A stretch of DNA of 64,000 bases from NCBI GenBank assembly GCA_945910005.1, contig OX246748.1:12246423-12310422 (forward strand), given 5' to 3'. This DNA comes from Isoperla grammatica (taxonomy: Eukaryota; Arthropoda; Insecta; Plecoptera; Perlodidae). Numbering within the stretch: the first letter of the stretch is position 1; every line of letters begins with the position of its first letter. Positions 1-64,000 of the stretch are shown piece by piece. The notes below the pieces were generated by a model. That model was not told the DNA's origin. It ran no database searches and was given only the letters and a program-made list of their open reading frames with translations. The position numbers and the translations under genes were made by a program.

Positions 1-49
1 TAAATACATTTATAAATAAATAAATAACTAGATGCGACGGACGGCGTAC

Positions 50-55142
<55,093 letters not shown>

Positions 55143-55778
55143 GGTCGTCTTTTTATCACACGGAAATTAAATGAAATATTAACATGATGAATGTACGAAC
55201 TAGTTTAAATACTTAAAATACGCGAAGCTTTATATTTGTCAAAAACACGTTGGTTTCTGCAACGCATAAAGCCGGTGAGCCCGCGAGTTCTCGACACTTC
55301 TGACCGTCGTTGACTGCAAGGATCTATTGCGGTACACTGGCGATGATACGCATTTAGTGCTTTGAGCATTTACTCACAAAAGAGCGCGAATACGGAAGTA
55401 GACTTTTCTTCCGACTCACCAATCACCCAAAGGCTGTGGGTAACAATTTCATCCATATTTTAAAGGCAGTGTTACATTTTGTTTTTTATTCATGTCTTGA
55501 GGCTTGTGTTTTTCAGCTGTATTTATTTGCAGTTATGACAGAAGTTATGTATTTAAAACCATGTAGTTACTCATCAAAGTATGTGGTTTTTATTAGTGAA
55601 TCGCTCCAACATGATGCTTTGTAGCAATGACAGCAAACGGTGAAACTGTAACCTTGGAAGTTGACTCTTGGTCATGTATGGGGTAGGCCCTAGAATAAGC
55701 CTAGGTCTAGGCCTAGAGTAGGCCTAGCTGATCCTTTGCTTGGCAGGCTAATCCTAGGCTAAATAAACCGTTTTAAAA
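55143..55778. promoter_or_regulatory. Head-to-head intergenic region, putative bidirectional promoter
   Basis: 636 bp between the start codons of RANBP2 (minus) and HS6ST (plus). Both 5'UTRs and promoters must start in or pass through it unless non-coding first exons exist. No convincing TATA box was seen facing either gene near the starts. The middle part is relatively CpG-rich (55240-55400); the HS6ST side holds several copies of the TAGGCCTA word (55690-55730). Sharing of a promoter is inference from spacing. Confidence 0.5.
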
Positions 55779-56548
55779 ATGGAATCAAGGACTCGCAGTA
55801 AGCTACGAGGTGTAGTTTTAATTTGTATATTACTAGCAGTAAGTGGCATTGTGTACTTTGGTTATTTTTGCCCTGATCAAGTGTGTGCATTAACCTCTCG
55901 CGACACAAGTTGGTCAGATTGGACGTTTCGTTTCCCGATACATGACAATTTAGGAAAACCATTGAGCGCTATACATTCGAGTCCCGTAAATGCCAAGGGT
56001 TCTAGCCCTGGCCTAAGTTACGATGATGTACTCAATGAAAACTTTCAGTTTGACATGAACGCTCATGACGTAATGGTATTTCTTCACATTCAAAAAACTG
56101 GGGGCACGTCATTTGGAAGACATCTTGTGCGTGATTTGGATTTAGAAAGACCGTGTACTTGTCAGAGAAAGCGGAAACGCTGCTATTGTTTCCGGCCGAA
56201 TCGTAACGAGAACTGGTTGTTCAGTCGGTATTCCACAGGATGGAAGTGCGGTTTGCACGCCGATTGGACCGAGCTCACGACCTGTGTCGATTCAGAACTT
56301 GATAAGAATGAAGGTGAGCAAGTGAAACGACGGTATTTCTACATAACTCTACTGCGTGAACCCATTAGCAGGTACTTGTCAGAGTTTCGTCACGTTCAAC
56401 GGGGAGCTACGTGGCGTAATTCACGCCATTGGTGCGGCGGACATGCGGCGACTTCGGAAGAACTTCCTCGTTGCTACAAGGGAGACACGTGGTGGGGAGT
56501 TACACTCGAGCAGTTCGCTAATTGTCCGCACAACCTTGCTGCTAACAG
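55779..56548 (+). CDS. HS6ST: HS6ST exon 1: signal anchor and both PAPS-binding motifs
   Basis: 770 nt, residues 1-257. ATG at 55779 gives a basic N-terminus and hydrophobic segment GVVLICILLAVSGIVYFGYF, the usual HS6ST topology. All catalytic motifs except the C-terminal part are here. Donor AG|GTATTT at 56549; phase 2. The long first exon ending at NR matches the vertebrate HS6ST exon 1 boundary. Confidence 0.95.
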
Positions 56549-57860
56549 GTATTTTTTTAAATATCTGTTCTCTCAATTTTATTTGAAATATGCCTAGGCT
56601 AAGACGTTGTAGGGAACTGTACTGGGTTACCACTATTGGTAAAATAACCTGAAATAATACTTATTGACAAATAACCTCGGTTTTAAAATAAAGCTTATTT
56701 TAGCACTAATAGTAATTGTTTGTTAATTTTTGTTTTCATCTTGCCTTGCAGACAAACACGTATGCTAGCTGACCTGGCCCTGGTCGGCTGTTACAACACT
56801 TCCTACATGGATCCGGCGGAGCGGGATCGCGTAATGTTGGCCAGCGCCAAGCGAAACCTAGCCGCCATGGCTTTCTTTGGTCTCACCGAACATCAGAAGG
56901 TGTGTAGATACCGTCTGTAGGCTACTAGCAACACCAAAATACAACAACGAAAACAAATGAATTGAATCAATGGACAAGCAACAAGCTGTCAAAAAATAAA
57001 ATGTTCTGATTTTGGAAAATAAAGCTTCGAAACAAACAAAAACACATCAAAATTTGATATTTCACAACATTGTCTGTCATTAAAAGTTGTAACTGGCGAG
57101 CAGTTACTGTCGCCACACTTGTTTCTCGTAATAACATTGTAATTTTATTATTTTCACAGCTCTGGTTGTTTGTCCATCCATTCAATTTATTTGCTACATT
57201 TTTGTACCTAGTCTGGATGCGACGTCGGCGGAGCAATTCTCAAGCGGATTCGAGTCAACTCGCATGCAGAATGACGGTTTAAATTACTTATTTTCAATAC
57301 CGTATAATCGTATATAGGCCTACATAATTGTACCAAATTACCTAATAATATTTAAAATAAATTATGCTTAATTGTAATACCAAATTGACAAAAAGTATCG
57401 AAAACAAGTACTAATTAAAACCGTCATTCCGCATGCGAGTGGACTCTTATCCGCTCGAGAATTGTGGCCCAGTTGCGGGTCCCCTCCTAGATTTATAAAA
57501 ATGGATTTACTAATATATTAACGTAACCCGTCTTGCGCGTAGGTTGACCAGTACGTCTTCGAGGAGACTTTCAACCTCCGCTTTGCGGTCCCGTTCGAGC
57601 AGCACAACGCGACGCTGTCCGCGGCGACGATGAGCTCTATACGCAAGGACCAACTGGAACGCGTCCGCCAGCTGAACGCCCTCGACGTCGAGCTGTACGC
57701 GTTCTCGCGACGCCTCATGTACCAGCGCTTCAAGAAGCTGAGGTCGCGGGACAAGGAGTTTGACGAGAGGTTCGCCCACCTCGGCGAGCTGCCCGGCCGG
57801 CAGGCCGACGCGTTCAACTGGGACCAGGTTATCAACGACGACAACGTCACCAAGAACTAG
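55779..57860 (+). CDS. HS6ST: Heparan-sulfate 6-O-sulfotransferase, three coding exons
   Basis: Golgi type II membrane enzyme that transfers sulfate from PAPS to the 6-O position of glucosamine in heparan sulfate (family knowledge). Exons 55779-56548, 56752-56899, 57543-57860; phases 2 and 0 join, stop TAG at 57858-57860, total 411 residues, the size of vertebrate HS6ST1. Seen: a short basic tail then a signal anchor at about 12-30; 5'-PSB loop HIQKTGGTSF (103-112); catalytic-type His in CGLHADWTEL (H160); 3'-PSB region LLREPISRYLSEFRHVQRGA (191-210); NRQTRMLADLALVGCYN across the first splice; MAFFGLTEHQK ending exon 2. Sequons include NTS, NAT and C-terminal NVT. Conserved motifs appear intact, so an active enzyme is expected. 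The paralogue number (1, 2 or 3) cannot be assigned; invertebrates usually have one. Confidence 0.95.
56752..56899 (+). CDS. HS6ST: HS6ST exon 2
   Basis: 148 nt, residues 257-306. Begins with the rest of the Arg codon (RQTRMLADLALVGCYN) after acceptor TTGCAG and ends MAFFGLTEHQK at donor GTGTGT. It matches vertebrate RQTRMLSDLTLVGCYN and MAFFGLTEFQ. The ORF runs on a few codons into the intron, but the homologous sequence resumes at 57543. Confidence 0.94.
57543..57860 (+). CDS. HS6ST: HS6ST exon 3 and stop
   Basis: 318 nt including TAG, residues 307-411. VDQYVFEETFNLRFAVPFEQ corresponds to the QYLFEKTFNMNFISPFTQ segment and LDVELYAFSRRLMYQRFKKL to LDMELYSYAKDLFLQRYQFM of vertebrates. Acceptor GCGTAG. 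GC-rich, unlike the surrounding intron and 3' sequence. The C-terminal Gln/Asn-rich tail of vertebrate enzymes is absent. Confidence 0.94.
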   Translation, partial: VDQYVFEETFNLRFAVPFEQHNATLSAATMSSIRKDQLERVRQLNALDVELYAFSRRLMYQRFKKLRSRDKEFDERFAHLGELPGRQADAFNWDQVINDDNVTKN

Positions 57861-57888
57861 CAGCTTACCTTGAAGACTAGGTAGGTAA

Positions 57889-58256
57889 CAAGGTCCACTA
57901 GGTCGCTTGTAGCGCGCGCGAAGTAAGGTCATCTAACCTATTTCCATAATGTTAAAAATCACATGTTATTCAAATGGGAGAATCATACAGAAAAACAAAT
58001 GAATTGATCTGTCAAAACAAATTATGGGCCAAAAAGGCAAAATAGCAATTTGTAATGAGATTTTGTCTTCACATTCTATATATAGCCTATTTTCAAAACA
58101 AATACTTTACGCGTAATTTCACATTGTTAGTGAGGATTATTTAAATAATAATGCGATTTTTGTAGTTGGATCCAAAATGGCGATTTTGGATCTCATTCAA
58201 TGACCTTACTTTGCGCTTCGCAATTACTCCGCTAGGAGTAAATCCAGTAGACCTTG
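57889..58256. mobile_element. Mutator-like MITE in HS6ST 3' region
   Basis: 368-bp element with inverted ends CAAGGTCCACTAGG / CCAGTAGACCTTG and further inverted similarity inside (GCGAAG..AAGTAAGGTCAT). It is flanked by a perfect 9-bp direct repeat GGTAGGTAA (57880-57888 and 58257-58265), the Mutator-type duplication length. It starts 28 bp after the HS6ST stop codon, so it is probably in the 3'UTR. The hairpin at 30751-30827 has related ends. Confidence 0.8.
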
Positions 58257-59825
58257 GGTAGGTAAAGGTCATTGTTTATTTGCTTTCTCACCAAGTCATA
58301 TTAGCTGCTAGCGGTAACCTACTCACTGAGACATGTTATCTACATGTCCTTTGTACCCTGCCTGTATCAAACCCGATTCCAAGTCTCGAATTGCCGTGTA
58401 CCTACAGAGGCTGTTCACTTTAATAACCTGAAGGCGTCCCTCGTGTGAAAAACGTTTGAAAACTTGGGTAACATGTGAAAATTGGTAGAAAAAAATTTAA
58501 AAACAGCTACACCATAATGTAGGCCTATACTTACTGAGCATTGACCTATGCCTAGTTGCCAGTTGGTATTTTTGTGTGCAATAAATTGAACCAAGTTTAA
58601 AAGGGATCGATCAGCCTCTGGTATGTATGTACTGGAGTCTACATCAGGTCTTCCCAATAAATAACTTGAAAGGCGTATTCACAAAATCAAATTAGTTCTA
58701 GTAGCCTTTTCGTACATTTGCACTCTTGAAATTGGCCTTAGGCCTACTAAGTTACTTCAAGTGAAGATTTTAGGTGTCAAAATGATTGACATGATGCATA
58801 CTTCAAAACGTTTACAATTGGATTAATGAGCCACGCACATTCTACATTATCTCATTGACCACAAAATTAAATTCTCTTCAAAATGTTTCACGTGAAAGAG
58901 AAATTCATTTTTACATTGTGATTGGGAAGTCCTGCAGTAGGCCTACCTGTACGCCTACTAAATTCATAGACTCTACCGACAATGTACCATAATCTTACTA
59001 CAAAAGCAAGGTATTTGATTGTTCACTATTTAGACATGTGCAACTACTTAAAAGTCTGTACCTGTGCCGGTAGTGAACTTTCATGAAATCGCAAATTCCA
59101 TGACTGTCTAATTTATGGACATTTAGGCAACCACTAACCAACATGCTTTAGAAAACTGTTGTATGCAAATTAAATGGATATACATGTATGTTATGTTAAT
59201 GGAGAAACACATGTATGTAATTGTATACGAAGAATGTAACTCTTAAAACTATATCTCAATAATTCCTAGTGATAAGTACCACGTACTACATAATATAGTA
59301 ATGTAGTCAGCTGATAAAATATGCACTAAGCAGAGCAAGTATTTTCATATGAGCATAATGTATGAATTAATATCTTGTTCAGACTTGAGATGTTTTATAT
59401 TTTGCATTTAGCCAATCACAGCAGTAATTAATATTCTCAATTCTGTTGTTTGTCGTGTGTAAAGTTCTGTCTTCAGTGAATGTACGCATGTATATAATTA
59501 AAATCGAGTCCAAAGCAATACATTTAGGTTGTCAAAAAGGTAAATACTGTTACCGATAGATTGTATGGTGGATAGGTGGTTGTTATAGTAGTATGTATGT
59601 AGACCGTAGTTGCATTTCTTGCAGTCAGTAACTTGTAGGTTTAAAATGAACGCATCTATTAATTTTAAATTGAACCTTTTTGTACAACAATGTTTAATGA
59701 AATGAATGTGGTAGGCCTAAGTAATGAACTGTACATGTGATAAGTTTTGTGTACAACTATGTCGTTTAAAGTGATCACACGCGTACAAGCATCGCAAAAA
59801 TGCAAAACGCTTGCATCATTGCCAT

Positions 59826-59866
59826 TGTATTGTATTGTATTGTATTGTATTGTATTGTATTGTATT
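59826..59866. repeat. (ATTGT)n microsatellite
   Basis: About eight perfect copies of the pentanucleotide ATTGT, ending in ATTTT. Confidence 0.95.
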
Positions 59867-61237
59867 TTAACATTGTCATGTAACATGCTAGCTGTGATTA
59901 CCGGTGAGTCAATATCACTAGAAATCAACACAGCATTGTTTTATATTATGTGTAGGTAATTTCTTACTACTTTTTATTCTGAGCTTACCATCTGTGCTTT
60001 TTTTTTGTTGCACTTAATGCAATTTTCAAGGTTATTTTTAAGTTTTTGTATGAGCCTGCTGTAATTTGAGAAAATGAACGAATGTAGATACCTAGTGCAT
60101 GTCGCTCATCTGTCACTGTGGCCACCGTACATGGATAGCTGACTGGCTAGTACTAACACTGTCCAGTTTTATTAAATGTTACATACAAAATGAAATTACG
60201 TACTTCTCCTACACACTTATCTTAATTTATAAATAATAGACCAATTTAGTATTTAATGAACATTTTACATTGACCACTACACAATATGTAAATGTACAAC
60301 AATAACTTCATCCTATTTTACAAGTACCGTAATGTAGGTCTACATAACTGGGTATATTACTTAATTCATATCAAACTCACACCTTTTGTCATTTTCCATA
60401 AAATGTTGGTTTTAAGTTTTAATTGTTATGTGCCAACAAAAAGCAGTCCTGTAACTGGAAATATGGATCTTGCAAACTGTTCAAAATTAATACTGGCAAT
60501 TAAAATGACCATCACTTCATAAATTTAATAGGTTGACCTTCACGTATTATTCAATATACAGAGCCTAATACCCATCAACACCAAATTAATTAAGAACTTA
60601 TCAATACATTGAACTTATTGTAGGCTCATATTTATCTATGATGTACATTTTAGAAATTATCTTAATTTTTAAGAACAAATTTTTACCATACATTTAGCCA
60701 GGTCTAGCGTAATCTACGACTTCCCGAAGCACATTCGATAGTCAAAATACTGATTAAAGGTTAAGTTATTATAATATATTGTTATTCTGAAAGAAAGGTA
60801 ACACAATTTAAATTTATAACTGCTTGGATTTATTTCCATGGAGGATAATACTTGAGAGTTTGCATTAGGCATTCTAATACTATTTAATATAATTAACAGG
60901 GTTTATTTTAGCTTTAATAATTACTGGTAGTTGGGGTGTATCCACAAAGTCATATGTATCGTGTGTTTAACGTAATTCTAGCGAGGTTTCATAGTTCTTA
61001 CTAAAGTATTTTACTTAATATGAGCATTTCAATACATATTTATTATTTTATATATAAAGAAAAATCTACAAATGATTTTAGGTAGTGTTTTTTTATAATG
61101 CAAACAAATAATTCTTGTGGGCATTTTTTCCCCTTTTTGGTCACAGCTTCAGTACGAAAAGCAAGTTTGATCGTTTCGTTATATGTTTGTGCGATTCGTT
61201 TATTGTCATTGATCGTCACAGGCACAATTGTACAGTT

Positions 61238-61238
61238 G

Positions 61239-61271
<33 letters not shown>
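61238..61271. repeat. (CA)n microsatellite
   Basis: About 15 to 16 CA dinucleotides ending in CCCGTAAG. Confidence 0.95.
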
Positions 61272-61272
<1 letters not shown>

Positions 61273-63032
61273 GTAAGTGTACTCGGTATACCGTCGGTCA
61301 TTCCCGAGAAACTGATTTCATGATGTACGAAATTAAAAAGCTGTGCGACTGATACTAGTACGATCAGTCTATCCTCCCCATAAATAGATTCTTATTCATA
61401 TTATACTTTGTTCTGCATTTGTTCCTTGTGGTTCTGAAACTGATCCAGAATATAATTCCTGCATATTCCGATAGCTTCTCGTTGTACCATGGTCTATGCA
61501 TGGCCGATCTTTCAACTGTAAATGGTCGTGGGCTGACACATACGGACTTTATTAGACATTATTTATAGTCATATTATACCAAGAAGACAGATTTTGTGGG
61601 TGTTTCTAGCAGACTGGCTTACTTATTAAATAGGCCCCAACCCATTAATTGTGATAAGAGTAGTGCTGCCCATTTGCAAAAATTGTGTACGTACGTATTT
61701 TGGCATCTCAGTAAATAAAAGCGACTTTGGGTAGATTTTGGACGTGTCGATCGGAAATTTGTCGGCTTTCCGGTCTTTAGTTCCGAGAATTGTAATGAAG
61801 AGAGGTGACACGACAAATCAACTCCGATCAAGCGGACTAAAAGGTACAATCTTCTTCTGTCTGTGCGACAATATCAGTGTGCACAATGTCGGCAAGTATT
61901 TTTTAGCATTATACTGATTTTCAGCCATGTACCGTCCATAGTTGATGAAGTTGAAGGAAGTAGGAAGAAATAGATATGTGCACTGCAGGTCAAGAATTTA
62001 TAACTTGCTTTCTATTGTTTGGAGGTTGTCGTAAATTGCCTATACAGTCATGGTAAACTAACTTACTATAAAGCCAAATCAAATATCGAGAGAAAGCCTT
62101 GATTAGTGGATGTCCGTCGCTATGGCTGATGAATTAAATTGGTAACGAGTTTCGTTCCTTTCTAGTCAGACCGGAAACTAAAAAAAAAGTTAAGGAAAGT
62201 TACCAAAGTATGTAATGCAATCAATTTGAAAAGTAGATTTACAACTAAATGTTGCAATATTTCAATTGATGTGCACATATAAATTTCAACAATAAGAACT
62301 AAAATAAAAATTAAATATAATTTTGTAGAATGTGACAGGTTCCCACGCCTGTGACACGTTGTAGGTCGATTCAAGCGTAAAACTGCCGTTCGATATCGCT
62401 CGACCATTCGTATTCGCATGTTGCAAAGAAAGCCGGTTTTCCAAATTTTCCACTCGTTTTCGTACTCGTTCAGGACACAATACTAATACAATGTTCATAT
62501 CAGTATACTGCATTCAAATGTTGGTTGTTATTGTACTTTTCAGTGTAGGTAGTGCTCGTCAACAGGAATTGTCATCGCACAATTCCTACCTTGTATTTAA
62601 AATTCCTAGCCTATGAAGTGCATGGTTGAAATGATACTTTTTTTAGTTTTAGATGTGTAATAACTAGAAAGCCATATTTAAATGTGTATGCATTCTCATT
62701 TTAACAAGATTCCATCAGTTAAATTGTCATACATTGTTAACACTAGGCCTAGATAGGACAAAATTGTTATACTCATTTTATAATTGATGTTGATTGTCTT
62801 TTGTTTACATACCAATTGCATTATTTTACTGTTTTAACAAGCTTTCAATTGTTAATACTGAAGATAATTCTTACTAGCAAAGGAATAAGAATTCTAAAAA
62901 AATATGTAATTTACTTGTAATATGAGGACATTAAGTTCAATCATATATACTGTGAATAACAAATAAGTAATGAAACGGTGTAAGTCATGTTAATTTCTTG
63001 AACTGTGGCATTGTGATGCATTTATGTTTTGG

Positions 63033-63038
63033 AATAAA
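63033..63038 (+). terminator. Candidate poly(A) signal AATAAA
   Basis: AATAAA followed within 30 to 60 bp by T-rich and GT-rich sequence (CTCTTTTGTTG, TTTGTGTGTAATGG). One of several possible HS6ST polyadenylation signals; the choice cannot be made without transcripts. Confidence 0.25.
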
Positions 63039-64000
63039 GCTAGAGTGAAAACTATGCTCTTTTGTTGATAACCATTTGTGTGTAATGGCGCCAATAGCCG
63101 ATTATTAGGATATAATAGTTTAGAGTTAAACTGCATGCTAAAATAAAAACAAAAGTTATTTTTGATTTAAGTCTCATCTAGGAGAAGCACATAATTTATT
63201 TACGTAAATATTTTAATTTTAAATAAATCATGATGTTGGGTTTAAAATGTGTTTAACTTTTAACTTGTATTTAACAAATTGGAAAGAAGTTAAACTGACG
63301 ATTACCAAAAAAAAAAAACTGTTTACAGTGTGTAAAAATACTGTTGTGTGTTCACTAATGTTTACTAATTAATTAATTGATTAATTAATTAAAAAGTAAC
63401 TAGAACCGTACTCAAAAAAGAAATGTTAGAATCGAACCGTCCGCAATGCCAATTAAAAAAGCTGTATTCCATAAATTTGATATTTATGCACAAACACACG
63501 TTTACATTTGTCATTTAATGCTGTGCAAATCGTAAAATGTAGCGTACGTCTCTGTTTCAACTTGTTCGGTCTAGGTTTGTTTGGCAACGAGCTGGCATTT
63601 TCATTTCCCTTTCGGGTGTCGCACGTCATAGATGCCAACAAACTGTATCACAAGAAGAAGTATTTTATTAGAAAGAAGTAGTATTACAAGCTAGCTTTCA
63701 ACCACATATGCAACCGCTTCGTAGTGGCCACTACATTTACCGTTCCATTCGAAACACACACCAATAATCGGCAGTTACAAAACGATCGAGAAATGTACAT
63801 AACGCGGTGCAGTTACTACATTCCGTTTCGTAGGTAGTCTTAGGTATCCAAGATTTGCAGAGCGTGGATTGAGCAGCAAGTGTGTTATCAATGTAACCTA
63901 TTGTCGATATGTAGGCCTACTGTACAGTGCTTGAAGCGTAATGAAATGTACGTACCAGGTATTAAACTGTCGTCAAGAGAGAGGCCAGGGTTTGAATTTC

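Larger units (their letters stand above)
58257..64000. other. AT-rich sequence, probable long HS6ST 3'UTR and/or intergenic
   Basis: 5.7 kb without any open reading frame I recognise and, unusually for this window, almost free of recognisable transposons. It holds a pentanucleotide run (59826-59866), a CA run (61238-61271) and scattered AATAAA signals (for example 58580-58585 and 63033-63038, the latter followed by a T/GT-rich stretch). Repeat depletion is consistent with a conserved or transcribed 3'UTR, but this is inference. Confidence 0.4.

Noticed and set aside
55759..55962. Minus-strand 67-codon frame over the HS6ST start
   Set aside because: Overlaps the confident HS6ST coding exon in antisense and lacks any family signature.
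57510..57932. Minus-strand 140-codon frame over HS6ST exon 3
   Set aside because: Antisense shadow of the GC-rich exon; the plus-strand frame matches HS6ST precisely.
62286..62513. 75-codon minus-strand frame with a coil-like segment (ERVRKRVENLENRLSLQHAN)
   Set aside because: Short and isolated, with no splice partners or recognisable family; not called as an exon.

Overview
This is metazoan (eukaryotic, intron-rich) genomic DNA. GC-rich coding exons of about 80 to 1,900 bp lie in AT-rich introns packed with transposable elements, microsatellites and the palindromic word TAGGCCTA. The two protein genes are animal-type: a nucleoporin RanBP2/Nup358 with TPR, RanBD and zinc-finger parts, and a heparan-sulfate 6-O-sulfotransferase. 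No bacterial, viral, CRISPR or toxin features were seen. I cannot name the species; an invertebrate animal is the most likely source.

Layout. RANBP2 runs on the minus strand from its start codon at 55142 down to position 50 and continues beyond the left edge of the window. I could place 26 coding exons. All have GT..AG boundaries on the minus strand and all phases join, giving 2,134 codons with no stop. In order they encode the N-terminal TPR/alpha-solenoid (exons 1 to 14), a linker with a coiled coil and a Pro-rich region (15 to 21), RanBD1 (22 and 23), an FG linker (24), a very large exon 25 with IFGKP-type FG repeats, RanBD2, three RanBP2-type zinc fingers and more FG repeats, and exon 26, which leads into a third RanBD outside the window. 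A 636-bp gap separates it head-to-head from the plus-strand HS6ST gene (55779..57860; three coding exons, 411 residues). The two genes may share a bidirectional promoter. From 57861 to the right edge there is no recognisable further gene; part of this is probably HS6ST 3'UTR.

The introns are a dense graveyard of DNA transposons. At least twenty terminal-inverted-repeat (TIR) elements can be delimited to the base. Most have perfect 8-bp target-site duplications (hAT-type). Others have TA (pogo/Tc1-like), TTAA (piggyBac-like), TTA/TAA (Harbinger-like 147-bp MITEs) or 9-bp (Mutator-like) duplications. Nearly every family carries its own short word repeated many times just inside its ends (TAATCGAT, ATCGATATCG, AAGTAGC, CCGGGTA, GGATCCGG, TTATACG, TCGTATAAC, GGGAATGAC and others). 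Several elements are nested, up to four levels deep (48113..53520). Non-LTR retrotransposon 3' tails, tRNA-like SINEs, AAAT arrays over 1 kb long, and a 304/507-bp tandem array (39648..45106) split by a hAT element make up much of the rest.

Only two host genes are present and they have unrelated jobs: RanBP2 on the cytoplasmic face of the nuclear pore, HS6ST in the Golgi. They are linked only by position. The most unusual material is in the mobile DNA: the subterminal word arrays, the repeated 147-bp MITE length, the GGGAATGAC element, and the tandem array whose 507-bp period is restored when the inserted hAT is removed.
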